Positions 45,443-52,991 of a stretch of 64,000 nucleotides of DNA are shown here, piece after piece; position 1 is the stretch's first letter; every line of letters starts with the position of its first letter. Under the pieces are notes generated by a model. It saw only the letters and a list, made by a program, of their open reading frames with translations. It did no database searches and was not told the DNA's origin. Position numbers and translations under genes: made by a program. Source of the DNA: an uncultured Oscillospiraceae bacterium (GTDB lineage Bacteria > Bacillota > Clostridia > Oscillospirales > Ruminococcaceae); NCBI GenBank assembly GCA_949743955.1, contig CATJVQ010000035.1, positions 1 to 64,000 on the forward strand, read 5' to 3'.

Positions 45443-45922
45443 ATGCACAAAAGACTCTTGGCTGCTGCGTTTGCCTGCGTGCTGATGCTGGCGGGGGCAC
45501 CGCCCGGCTTTGCACAGACCTATTATCTCGACGACAAAACATCCTGTATCTTCGATTTTTCCCAGGTGATCGATGAGGAGACTGTCATTCACTGCGGCGA
45601 TAACGTCAAACTGACTTTTCTGGGGCACTATGGGACAGATAAGGAAAACCTGCGTGTATGGACCACGCCCCTTGAACACGTGACGGAGTCGCTGAACGAT
45701 GAGGACATCGACTTCTACATTTTTGGCGCGCTGCCCAAATTTGCCCGCCCGGTGAAGGTTTCCATCCGTGCGGGAGAGGGCACGTTCCTCTATGAGTACA
45801 CCCAGGACGGGGAACTGCGCCTGGTCGACGCCGCCTATGAGGACGGGGAGTGGGTCTTCGAGGCGAAAACCCTCGGCGCCTATCTCGTCACCGAGGAGGA
45901 ATATCCCGAGGGGAGCCTTTGA
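45443..45922 (+). CDS. Small secreted protein sharing a domain with the gene at 1-1146
   Basis: A 159-residue protein with a signal peptide (KRLLAAAFACVLMLAGAPPGFA, cleavage near residue 24) and one mature beta-rich domain. Its first 60 mature residues (DDKTSCIFDFSQVIDEET, GHYGTDKENLRVWT) match the end of the first gene of the window (DDHTDGSIFNFGEVIDEET, GNYGTDFENLRVMT). ATG 45443 has AAAGGAGAGGAG upstream, 33 bases after the RCC1-repeat gene, so they are probably one operon. Family and function not recognised. Confidence 0.82.
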   Translation: MHKRLLAAAFACVLMLAGAPPGFAQTYYLDDKTSCIFDFSQVIDEETVIHCGDNVKLTFLGHYGTDKENLRVWTTPLEHVTESLNDEDIDFYIFGALPKFARPVKVSIRAGEGTFLYEYTQDGELRLVDAAYEDGEWVFEAKTLGAYLVTEEEYPEGSL

Positions 45923-45941
45923 GAACGACTGCCACGCTGTA

Positions 45942-45980
45942 AAAAAAGAACCGCCGCGGAAAACTGCGGCGGTTCTTTTT
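45942..45980. terminator. Bidirectional terminator
   Basis: AAAAAGAACCGCCGC and GCGGCGGTTCTTTTT form a perfect stem between two convergent genes. Confidence 0.9.
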
Positions 45981-45984
45981 CGGG

Positions 45985-47517
45985 TTATACAATGGGAATC
46001 AGCAGCATTCGTTTGCCGGGCAGGATCGGCGCGTCGAGCTCGTTCTCGCTCATGACAGCCTCAAGGGACGTATTGTAGTGCTTGGCGATTTCCCAGACCT
46101 CCTCGCCGGCGTCGGCATAGTAGATGATAAGGCTGGCGTCGGCGCCGCGAGCCTTGGGGTTCTCGGTATCGCAGGTGAGGGCAACGGCTACCTTCGGCCG
46201 TGTCAGCGAATAGATACACCCACAGACGGACACCTCGCACCGGCAGTCGAGCTCATGCGCACCTGACATGGAAAACGAACAGGACAGCACCTCGGCGCGC
46301 GGGGAGAAGAGCAGTCCCTCCGCCGTGTCCACCGGGATACGCACCTCGCATTCCCCGGGCTGTTCGGCATAGAGGACGCCGCCGTCCGCATCCGCGGCAA
46401 ACAGGCCTGCGACCAGTTTCACGCATGCTGTCACCGCGCCCGGTTCTGTGCGGACGCCTATCTCCGTGACTGTGCAGAACAGATCAATTACCCCCACAGC
46501 GTCCGCGGGCAGAGAAAGGACGCACTTGTGGATAGCGCGCTCGTCGGCGATCTTTAAGAGGCTCAGGCATCCCACCGCCGCGCGCTCGATACGGCACTCA
46601 TATTCGGTGGAATAGCAGTCCGTGATCAGCGAGAGATGCTGGCGGCGGTGTGTGCGGACCCGCGCGCTGAGCGTGCAGTCCAGCCCTAGGAGGCGGCTCT
46701 CCCCATCCAGATCCGGTTTCGGGCTTACCTCGTTCCCGGTAACGGACAGTTCCACATCGCATACACTCTCCTCATCCACACCGTCCACATCCAGGATTTG
46801 GCTGATGGGGAGGGAATATTCCATCGTTTCCGGACGCGCATCCTCCGCCTCGGGCTGATACAGGAGATGCAGCATCAGTTCCCCCTTGATGACCACCTTA
46901 CCCCCCACGATCTTGTAATCCCCAAGCCGGCAGCAGCAGTCTAGGCGGATGACGCTCTGCACGCTCGGCTTCTGGCTCGGGAGCTGCAAATCCTCATGGA
47001 CGGAGAAGGACCGCGTGGTATCAGAGCCCACCTGGGTCAGGTCGCACTCGGCGCTCCGCAGCTGGATGCCGCAGCCCTCGGCCCCGGCGATAATTTCCGA
47101 CTGCGTGCGGGAGAAAACCCGGCAGCCGATGGTGATGGCGCAGCGCACCTCAAACCGGCGCTGGTTGACAGCGCGGCAGTTGACATAGTCCGTGCGTGCG
47201 GAGATGTCGAGGACAGGATCCATAACGCCCGGACGCAGGTCGCAGGATTTGGTATACGGCAGCTTCTGTTCCACACAGCGGATACTCGAATCCGCCCCTA
47301 GGTAGAATACGCGGACAAGCGCGCACAGATCCACGGTCAGCTTATCACCGCCCGCCTGCGCGCCCGTGACCGTGGGCGTGCAGAAGCAGCGCAGGATCTT
47401 CACAATGTCCGGGCAGTAGTCCGGCAGCAGCACGTCGCTCTCCACGGACTGCTCCATGCTGCCCTCATAGGCGGTGTCGCTCACCGTCACGGTCTGTTTC
47501 GTAATATTCGGCTCCAT
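45985..47517 (-). CDS. SPOCS (DUF3794) / LysM spore-associated protein
   Basis: About 510 residues with three SPOCS-like beta domains (VESDVLLPDYCPDIVKILRC.. at the start; later SLPISQILDVDGVDEE and a third near 380) and a C-terminal LysM (about 465-510: DAGEEVWEIAKHYNTSLEAVMSENEL, ILPGKRMLLIPIV) that binds peptidoglycan. Proteins of this make-up occur in spore-forming Clostridia and are tied to spore coat or outgrowth. Start at ATG 47517 (MEPNITKQ) behind AAAGGGG; the longer frame lacks a ribosome site. No signal peptide, which fits assembly from the mother cell. Confidence 0.9.
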   Translation of the reverse strand: MEPNITKQTVTVSDTAYEGSMEQSVESDVLLPDYCPDIVKILRCFCTPTVTGAQAGGDKLTVDLCALVRVFYLGADSSIRCVEQKLPYTKSCDLRPGVMDPVLDISARTDYVNCRAVNQRRFEVRCAITIGCRVFSRTQSEIIAGAEGCGIQLRSAECDLTQVGSDTTRSFSVHEDLQLPSQKPSVQSVIRLDCCCRLGDYKIVGGKVVIKGELMLHLLYQPEAEDARPETMEYSLPISQILDVDGVDEESVCDVELSVTGNEVSPKPDLDGESRLLGLDCTLSARVRTHRRQHLSLITDCYSTEYECRIERAAVGCLSLLKIADERAIHKCVLSLPADAVGVIDLFCTVTEIGVRTEPGAVTACVKLVAGLFAADADGGVLYAEQPGECEVRIPVDTAEGLLFSPRAEVLSCSFSMSGAHELDCRCEVSVCGCIYSLTRPKVAVALTCDTENPKARGADASLIIYYADAGEEVWEIAKHYNTSLEAVMSENELDAPILPGKRMLLIPIV

Positions 47518-47594
47518 GGCAAATCCCCTTTCCCGGCTTTCACATACCCCATTGTATGAGGACACGCCCCGTGATAGACCGGAAAACGCCGGGA

Positions 47595-48176
47595 TTACAT
47601 AAGCCAGACCTTCTCATTGGTGGAGGAGATGGCGACAGCGCCCGCGCCCAGCGCGCACAGGACATCCTCCTTATCGCTGATGAGCCCCCCGGCAATGATG
47701 GGGCGGGAGGTGGACGCTGCGATGCGGCTGATCACCTTGGGCATCGCGCCGGGGAGGATTTCGATGAGATCCGCGCTGTCCCCGGCAAGGATTTTGCGCA
47801 CATTCTGCAGCGCCAGCGAGTCGAGCACAAAAAAGCGCTGCACAGCGATGAGCCCGGACTGGCGCGCATAACCGACAAGCGCCGGGCGGGTGGAGATGAT
47901 ACCGTCGGCAGCGGTGGCGGTGCGGATAAAATCGACAGCCACCTCGCGCGGGGAGAGTCCGTCGATGAGGTCGATATGAACGATAGCGGCCTTCCCCGCC
48001 TCATGGATGCGCGCGGCGATGCCGCCGATGGAAACCAGATCCCCATACAGCACGAACACTGCCCGGCTCTCGCACGTCAGGCATTTTTCGAGCCCCGCCT
48101 CGCTCTTGACCGCCGCGATGACCGGGAATTCCTCAAGCTGCTCGAGCAGCGTATGGCTCGTCACGCGCTGCTGCAT
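47595..48176 (-). CDS. glpP: Glycerol-3-phosphate-responsive antiterminator
   Basis: A 193-residue GlpP-type RNA-binding antiterminator: FPVIAAVKSEAGLEKCLTCE, VFVLYGDLVSIGG, IVHIDLIDGLS, FIRTATAADGIISTRP, VDLIEILPGAMPKV-like LIEILPGAMPKV, IIAGGLISDKEDV. It binds leader RNA of glycerol genes when glycerol 3-phosphate is present. ATG follows AAAGGAGGGC. No glp genes are in the window, so its targets lie elsewhere. The 111-base repeats form its upstream region. Confidence 0.92.
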   Translation of the reverse strand: MQQRVTSHTLLEQLEEFPVIAAVKSEAGLEKCLTCESRAVFVLYGDLVSIGGIAARIHEAGKAAIVHIDLIDGLSPREVAVDFIRTATAADGIISTRPALVGYARQSGLIAVQRFFVLDSLALQNVRKILAGDSADLIEILPGAMPKVISRIAASTSRPIIAGGLISDKEDVLCALGAGAVAISSTNEKVWLM

Positions 48177-48215
48177 ACCTCAGCCCTCCTTTTGGGTCAT
48201 TTTATAAAGATACAC

Positions 48216-48455
48216 AGATATTTCCGTTTTCAGCAGTTCCACAGCAATGCCCTATTAGAAAAGCCATGGTTTTGCCTGTATAACAGGCAAAATTTGATTC
48301 CCATGAAATCAAAAATGGCTTTTCGTAGATATTTCCGCTTTCAGCAGTTCCACAGCAATGCCCCATTAGAAAAGTCATGGTTTTGCCTGTATAACAGGCA
48401 AAATTTGATTTCCATGAAATCAAAAATGGCTTTTCGTAGATATTTCCGCTTTCAG
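48216..48455 (-). repeat. 111-bp tandem repeat array of three-way-junction elements
   Basis: Two full copies (48216-48326 and 48327-48437; period 111) and the start of a third, which ends in a perfect hairpin (AGATATTTCCGCT/AGCGGAAATATCT, 48438-48466). On the minus strand each unit reads ACGAAAAG-CCAT, helix TTGATTTC/GGAATCAA, TTTT, helix GCCTGT-TAT-ACAGGC, AAAA, and ATGGCTTTT. Outer arms are 48259-48267 with 48315-48323, and 48370-48378 with 48426-48434. Same design as 4068-4133. Confidence 0.85.
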
Positions 48456-48464
48456 CGGAAATAT

Positions 48465-49475
48465 CTACCGCTGCATTTCATCCTGTACGCCGCCCGCGTG
48501 CGCCTCGATAAGGCGGACAAGCTCCGCAGCGTCGGTACAGGGCAGATCCCCGTGTACGGTGCATTTGGCGGCGGCCATCGCGTCCCCGCAGCGAACGGCG
48601 CTCTGGATGCTGTCCGCTGTCAGCAGGCCGTAGAGCGCGCCCGCGACATAGGCGTCCCCACTGCCGATGCGGTCCACGATATCTATCGTGTAGGGAGGCT
48701 CGGTGAAGAAGGCGTCCGCCCCGGCGTCATAACCGAGGGAGGCGAACGTGTGGCGCGTGGGGGAGAGAACATGCCGCTCAGTCGAAAACAGGCGGCGCAC
48801 GCTGTATTCCCGCGCGAACGCACGCACCATCTCCATGCGCTCTCCCGTGCGGCCGAACATCCGCCGCAGGCTCTCCTCCGACACGAAGAGCACATCGAAG
48901 AGCGGAAGCAGCGGCTCCACGACTGCGCGCTCCTCCTGATCCTCCCAGAGATTCGCACGGTAGTTGACATCGAAGGAGACCATCGCGCCCGCCGCCTTAA
49001 AGCGTTCGATCAGGCGGACAGCAGTCTCCCGGGGGCCGGGGCCTATGCCGAGCGTGATGCCGCTCACATGGAACAGGCGTGTGGAAAGAAGGGAGGAAGG
49101 GACTTCATCAGGCGTGAGCGAATGGATGGAGGAATTCGCCCGGTCATAGACAACCGCCGGCCGGCGGGGAGAGGAAGCGCTCTCGTAGTAGTAGACGCCC
49201 ATCCGCGCGCCGGGGCGCGTATCGGTGACGATCCCCTCGTCCGAAACGCCGGAAGCGCGCGCCTCGGCGCGGACAAACCGGGACAGCGCATTGTCCGGCA
49301 GCTTCGAGCAGACAGCCGCGCGCAGTCCGAGCTGCGCAAGCCCCGCCGCGACGTTCAGTTCCGCTCCGGCGGCGCATTTTTCCAGCGTCCCCGCCTCGCA
49401 CAGGCGTCTCCCGCCGGCTGGGGAGAGGCGGAGCATCAGCTCTCCCAGCGTGACCGCGTCAAATTTCTGTTCCAT
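48465..49475 (-). CDS. kdgK: PfkB-family sugar kinase, 2-keto-3-deoxygluconate kinase-like
   Basis: A 336-residue ribokinase-type enzyme: LGELMLRLSPAGGRRL, AGAELNVAAGLAQLGL, GVYYYESASSPRRPAVVYDRANSSI typical of KdgK, FDVNYRANLW, and the catalytic DRIGSGDAYVAGALYGLL with its base Asp. It phosphorylates 2-keto-3-deoxygluconate (or a related sugar acid) for the Entner-Doudoroff type route. Its ATG overlaps the rsmA stop (TGATG). No other uronate genes are adjacent, so the exact substrate is uncertain. Confidence 0.88.
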   Translation of the reverse strand: MEQKFDAVTLGELMLRLSPAGGRRLCEAGTLEKCAAGAELNVAAGLAQLGLRAAVCSKLPDNALSRFVRAEARASGVSDEGIVTDTRPGARMGVYYYESASSPRRPAVVYDRANSSIHSLTPDEVPSSLLSTRLFHVSGITLGIGPGPRETAVRLIERFKAAGAMVSFDVNYRANLWEDQEERAVVEPLLPLFDVLFVSEESLRRMFGRTGERMEMVRAFAREYSVRRLFSTERHVLSPTRHTFASLGYDAGADAFFTEPPYTIDIVDRIGSGDAYVAGALYGLLTADSIQSAVRCGDAMAAAKCTVHGDLPCTDAAELVRLIEAHAGGVQDEMQR

Positions 49476-50365
49476 CAGGCATTCTCCTTTTCTGGCACCG
49501 CGAGGCCGGAAAGTGCGTTGGCCGCGGCGGCAAGTTCGTCGAGTGTGAGGGCTTCGGCCCGTGCGCCGGGGGATATCCCGCCCTCCTCCAGCACGCGGAT
49601 TACCTCCGCCTTGGGGAGCCCGAGCCCCGCCGAGAGCGCGTTGGAAAATGTCTTGCGGCGCTGGGCGAAAGCGGCCCGGATCATGCGGAAGAAGAAGGCT
49701 TCATCCCGCAGGGAGACCGGCGCCTCCCGCCGCACACGCAGGCGGATGACGCAGGAATCCACATCCGGCGCGGGCAGGAACGAACCGCGTGAGACGGGAA
49801 AAAGCATCTCCGGCTCCGTGTAGTACCACACGGCAGCGCTGACCGCTCCGCACGCCCGCTCGCCGGGAGGCGTACACAGGCGCACAGCCGCCTCCTTCTG
49901 AACCATGACTGTGATCGTCTCCATAGGCAGGCGGCTCTCGAGCAGGCGCATGATGAGGGGGGAGGTGATGTAATAGGGCAGGTTGGCGGCCACGCTCACG
50001 CGCATGCCGGGCAGCTCCTGCCGGATGAGCGCGCCCAAATCGGCGGTCATGGCGTCGTCATAAACGATATGGATATTTTCACAGCCGCCGAGCGTCTCCC
50101 GCAGGACGGGGCGCAACCGCTCGTCCACCTCCACGCAGACCACCCGATCCGCCCGCCGCGCCAGCTCCCGGGTGAGCACGCCCACTCCCGCGCCGATCTC
50201 CAGCACGCCGCAGCGCTCGTCCGTCGCGGGGAGGGCCTCCTGTGCCATGCGCGGGCACACAGAGGGGTTGATGAGGAAGTTTTGTCCGAGGGATTTGCGG
50301 AAGACGAAGCCGTGCCGTGCGAGCAGCTCGCGCACATAGCGGATATTGGTGAGGGCGGGTTCCAT
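49475..50365 (-). CDS. rsmA: 16S rRNA dimethyladenosine transferase
   Basis: It dimethylates two adenosines near the 3' end of 16S rRNA. 296 residues: KSLGQNFLINPSVC, the SAM loop VLEIGAGVGVLT, CVEVDERLRPVL, and the catalytic NLPYYITSPLIMRLLE (NLPY). It is coupled to kdgK by a one-base overlap. A minus-strand extended -10 (TGC-TATAAT, 50406-50398) lies 30 bases upstream. Confidence 0.97.
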   Translation of the reverse strand: MEPALTNIRYVRELLARHGFVFRKSLGQNFLINPSVCPRMAQEALPATDERCGVLEIGAGVGVLTRELARRADRVVCVEVDERLRPVLRETLGGCENIHIVYDDAMTADLGALIRQELPGMRVSVAANLPYYITSPLIMRLLESRLPMETITVMVQKEAAVRLCTPPGERACGAVSAAVWYYTEPEMLFPVSRGSFLPAPDVDSCVIRLRVRREAPVSLRDEAFFFRMIRAAFAQRRKTFSNALSAGLGLPKAEVIRVLEEGGISPGARAEALTLDELAAAANALSGLAVPEKENA

Positions 50366-50407
50366 GGCGGCCTCCTTATGACAGCGAATATGTTTTTATT
50401 ATAGCAT

Positions 50408-50445
50408 AAAAACGCGCCGCAGACCACCTGTCCGCGGCGCGTTTT
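50408..50445. terminator. Hairpin terminator upstream of rsmA
   Basis: AACGCGCCGC and GCGGCGCGTT form a stem with A and T runs on either side. On the minus strand it ends the phage-like gene pair just before the rsmA promoter. Confidence 0.8.
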
Positions 50446-50456
50446 CCTGTTTCGGT

Positions 50457-50723
50457 TTAAGGCTGCGTCATCTCCGCGGCAATGTAGGCGGTGACACCGC
50501 CGGAGAGGTTGTCCGTCTCAAAATAAGGGACGGGCGTGACCGTCACGTTATCCCGCAGGACCTTGTGCGCAGTGGAGAGCGTCTGCGTGCCGAAGGCCCT
50601 GGGCGTAACGCAGTAGTCCCCCTCGTAGACGTCCGGCTTTGCCGCCGCGGAGGAGAGTCGCCCCTGAAGAGCGCTTCCGGTACCGCAGAGACATCCGGAC
50701 AGCGGCCGGGATACACGCTCCAT
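50457..50723 (-). CDS. Phage-tail-like small protein
   Basis: An 88-residue protein: VYEGDYCVTPRAFGTQTLSTAHKVLRDNVTVTPVPYFETDN then SGGVTAYIAAEM. The PRAFGTQTLSTA..DNVTV.PVPYFE pattern resembles short tail or baseplate-associated proteins of gut Firmicute prophages. GAGGAGG precedes ATG 50723, inside the end of the upstream gene. No other phage genes adjoin it, so it is an isolated remnant or a domesticated pair. Confidence 0.65.
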   Translation of the reverse strand: MERVSRPLSGCLCGTGSALQGRLSSAAAKPDVYEGDYCVTPRAFGTQTLSTAHKVLRDNVTVTPVPYFETDNLSGGVTAYIAAEMTQP

Positions 50724-50724
50724 A

Positions 50725-51057
50725 TCAGTCCACCTCCTCGGAGAGATTCAGTCTCGCCTTCGTGATAAACGTATCGACTTCGCCGGTCGCCCTAGTGAGC
50801 TGGATATCGTAGACGTATTTGCCGAACGCGAGATCCTTTGTATCCTCCGGGCGGAGGGTCAGGAGCATCGTGTCGGTGGGGATGTCCACGACCAGCAGCG
50901 GGCGGATATCCTCATACTTCGCCTTCATGGCGAAGCGGACGGTGTCGCCCTCTCCCGGTATGTACGGCTCCCCGGCGGTATCCGTAATCTCGACATGGGC
51001 GGTAAAGGTGTCCCCTCGGGTGAGGGTGATGGTTGTGCCAAAAATGTGGTAGCTCAT
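50725..51057 (-). CDS. Phage baseplate-like small protein
   Basis: A 110-residue beta-rich protein: TTITLTRGDTFTAHVEITDTAGE, DTVRFAMKAKYED, PEDTKDLAFGKYVYDIQLTRATGEVDTFI. This Ig-like plan matches the N-terminal part of phage baseplate upper proteins. GGAGG lies 6 bases before ATG 51057. It is co-directional with and directly followed by the other phage-like gene. Confidence 0.65.
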   Translation of the reverse strand: MSYHIFGTTITLTRGDTFTAHVEITDTAGEPYIPGEGDTVRFAMKAKYEDIRPLLVVDIPTDTMLLTLRPEDTKDLAFGKYVYDIQLTRATGEVDTFITKARLNLSEEVD

Positions 51058-51420
51058 GATTTACCTCCGGTTACAAAATATATGGAAGGGTCAGTTTCAG
51101 AGTGGAAGAAGCCCGATCCATGGTGCCTGTGCGAATGTCCCTCCCCCTATTGCGCCGATAGATTCGCCTAGAGGCGCAGGGGAAATGGATATACCCGCAT
51201 TCCATGAGCAATCGTTTTCTTTTACGGACACAGGAAAAAATAAAATATTGAAAAGGCGTTTTTTTAATATGCTCCCGATCTGTATGGCGAATAAAAATGG
51301 TTGCGCCGCCTTTTAAAACGTGCTATAATAGCCGCAAGCAGCTATTATAGTCTGATTTTTTTGGCCGCCCTACGGGCATGGGCTATTATAGCGTCTATTA
51401 TCGTTTTGTTTTTTGGCCGG
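51058..51420. other. Gene-free stretch with AT-rich inverted repeats
   Basis: No supported gene. Around 51322-51355 GCTATAATAGC pairs with GCTATTATAG, followed by a T run, and GGCTATTATAGCG recurs at 51380. These may be a terminator and the -10 region of the tRNA-Gln promoter (minus- and plus-strand TATAAT-like bases are present). Confidence 0.35.
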
Positions 51421-51495
51421 TGGGCTGTAGCCAAGCGGTAAGGCAACGGACTTTGACTCCGTCACTCGCGCGTCCGAATCGCGCCAGCCCAACCA
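51421..51495 (+). tRNA. tRNA-Gln (anticodon TTG), CCA encoded
   Basis: Acceptor arms TGGGCTG and CAGCCCA, D arm with AGCCAAGCGGTAAGGC, anticodon stem CGGAC/GTCCG-type around CTTTGAC giving TTG, and T arm with GCGTCCGAATCGC. CCA follows the discriminator base. Confidence 0.95.
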
Positions 51496-51538
51496 AAATC
51501 CCTGTTCCAGATTATAAATCTGAAACAGGGATTTTTCA
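51496..51538 (+). terminator. tRNA-Gln terminator
   Basis: AAAATCCCTGTT and AACAGGGATTTTT pair around an inner AGATT/AATCT stem and end in a T run. The stretch from 51539 to 51700 has a hairpin AGCGGCCG/CGGCCGCT near 51617-51650 but no gene. Confidence 0.85.
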
Positions 51539-51661
51539 TAGGGGGTGCTGCCCCCTCTTGACGTCTGATTTACTCGCTCACCGCTCAGAAATCCTCCTGT
51601 CACCCCCAAAGATGAAGAGCGGCCGATGGCATTCGCCCGGCCGCTTGCAGGCCTTATGTGA

Positions 51662-51730
51662 GTGTGTAAAAGAGAATTATACACACAAGTTTCGACGCTT
51701 CTTGACATTTCAGGGAGGGAGCCCTATAAT
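51662..51730 (+). promoter_or_regulatory. Consensus promoter with upstream inverted repeat
   Basis: TTGACA (51702-51707), 17 bases, TATAAT (51725-51730). An inverted repeat GTGTGTA/TACACAC lies just upstream (about 51663-51687) and may be an operator. Confidence 0.8.
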
Positions 51731-51753
51731 GAAGGCACTGGAGGGTGAATTTT

Positions 51754-52935
51754 ATGGCATCATGTAATTTTGACGAAGTGATCGAACGGCGCGGGACCAA
51801 CAGCGTTAAGTTCGATTTTGCCGCGGAACATGGACTGCCGGAGGACGTGCTGCCGCTCTGGGTGGCCGATATGGACTTCCGTGTCCCGGAACCGGTGATC
51901 GGCGCACTGCAAAAGGCTGTCGATCACGGCATTTTTGGATACAGCGATACAAAATCAGATTACTTTGAGGCACTTTCCGGGTGGTTCTCGGAGCGCTTTG
52001 GCTGGCGGCCGAAAGAGGAATGGCTCGTGAAAACCCCCGGCGTCGTGTTCGCGCTGGCGATGGCGGTGCGCTCCCTGACCCGCCCCGGCGACAGTGTGCT
52101 CATCCAGCCGCCGGTTTATCCGCCGTTTTTTAACGTCATCCGGGAGAATGACCGGAAGATCGTTGAGAGCGAACTGGTGTATCAGGATGGGCGCTATTCT
52201 ATCGACTTTGAGGACTTCGAGCGCAAAATTACAGAGCAGCATGTCAAGCTCTTTATCCTCTGCAGCCCTCATAATCCTGTGACACGCGTCTGGACACGGG
52301 ACGAGCTGCGCGAAATCGGGAAAATCTGTGCAAAGCATCAGGTTTTCGTCGTGTCGGACGAGATCCACTGCGACTTCGCTTTCGATGAGCATCCCCACAC
52401 CGTCTTTCTCGACGCCAACCCCGAACTCGCCTCCCGCAGCATCGTCTGCACGGCGCCGAGCAAGACCTTTAACCTCGCCGGACTGCAGGCGTCCAACATC
52501 TGGATTCCCAGCGCCAATGTACGCGCCGGTTTCCTCAAGGAGATGGCCCGCAGCGGCTGCTCCGGCCTTAACCGGATGGGCATCATCGCCTGCCAGGCCG
52601 CTTACACGGGCGGATCCGGGTGGTTCAAGGAGTGCTGCGCCTACCTGCGCGCCAACCTGGATTTCCTGCGGGATTTCCTCCGGGAACGCCTGCCGCAGAT
52701 CCGCTTGGTCGAGCCGGAGGGGACCTACTTCGCCTGGCTCGACTGCTCCGGGCTGGGGATGCCGCCCGACGCGCTCAATCACTTCATCGTCCAAAAAGCG
52801 CGGCTGTGGCTCGACGATGGGCAGATCTTCGGCGCTTCGGGCGGGCAGTTTCAGCGCGTTGTGCTCGCCTGCCCCCGCAGGACGCTTGAGGAGGCGCTTT
52901 CCCGGCTGGAGAACGCTGTCAGACAGAACCAATAA
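51754..52935 (+). CDS. patB: PatB/MalY-type aminotransferase (cystathionine beta-lyase)
   Basis: A 393-residue PLP enzyme of fold type I. Visible hallmarks: CNFDEVIERRGTNSVKFD, LPLWVADMDFRVPEPV, FGYSDTKSDYFEAL, the SPHNPVTRVW segment, VVSDEIHCDF with the PLP Asp, and the Schiff-base Lys in TAPSKTFNLAGLQ. Such enzymes split cystathionine or cysteine conjugates to a thiol, pyruvate and ammonia. ATG 51754 follows GGAGGGTG; an in-frame GTG at 51745 overlaps the ribosome site. Confidence 0.93.
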   Translation: MASCNFDEVIERRGTNSVKFDFAAEHGLPEDVLPLWVADMDFRVPEPVIGALQKAVDHGIFGYSDTKSDYFEALSGWFSERFGWRPKEEWLVKTPGVVFALAMAVRSLTRPGDSVLIQPPVYPPFFNVIRENDRKIVESELVYQDGRYSIDFEDFERKITEQHVKLFILCSPHNPVTRVWTRDELREIGKICAKHQVFVVSDEIHCDFAFDEHPHTVFLDANPELASRSIVCTAPSKTFNLAGLQASNIWIPSANVRAGFLKEMARSGCSGLNRMGIIACQAAYTGGSGWFKECCAYLRANLDFLRDFLRERLPQIRLVEPEGTYFAWLDCSGLGMPPDALNHFIVQKARLWLDDGQIFGASGGQFQRVVLACPRRTLEEALSRLENAVRQNQ

Positions 52936-52937
52936 AA

Positions 52938-52978
52938 TGAAAAAACGGGGCCGCTGTCATCTGGACAGCGGCCCCGTT
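52938..52978. terminator. Bidirectional terminator
   Basis: AAAACGGGGCCGCTGTC and GACAGCGGCCCCGTTT form a perfect stem between the convergent patB and galT genes. Confidence 0.9.
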
Positions 52979-52991
52979 TGGCTGCTCGCGT

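Noticed and set aside
48202-48423. Minus-strand frame with repeated peptide MGHCCGTAE
   Set aside because: It is open only because the 111-base unit is a multiple of three; there is no ribosome site and the DNA is better explained by stem-loop structure.
48216-48455. Possible CRISPR array
   Set aside because: The whole 111-base unit is repeated without unique spacers and there are no cas genes in the window.
47556-49823. 755-codon plus-strand open frame through glpP, the repeats and kdgK
   Set aside because: It is antisense to three clearly recognised features and made possible by the high GC content; its composition is Arg/Ala/Asp-rich and not protein-like.
51056-51316. 86-codon plus-strand frame
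   Set aside because: It starts inside the leader of the opposite phage-like gene and lacks a ribosome site or protein-like features.
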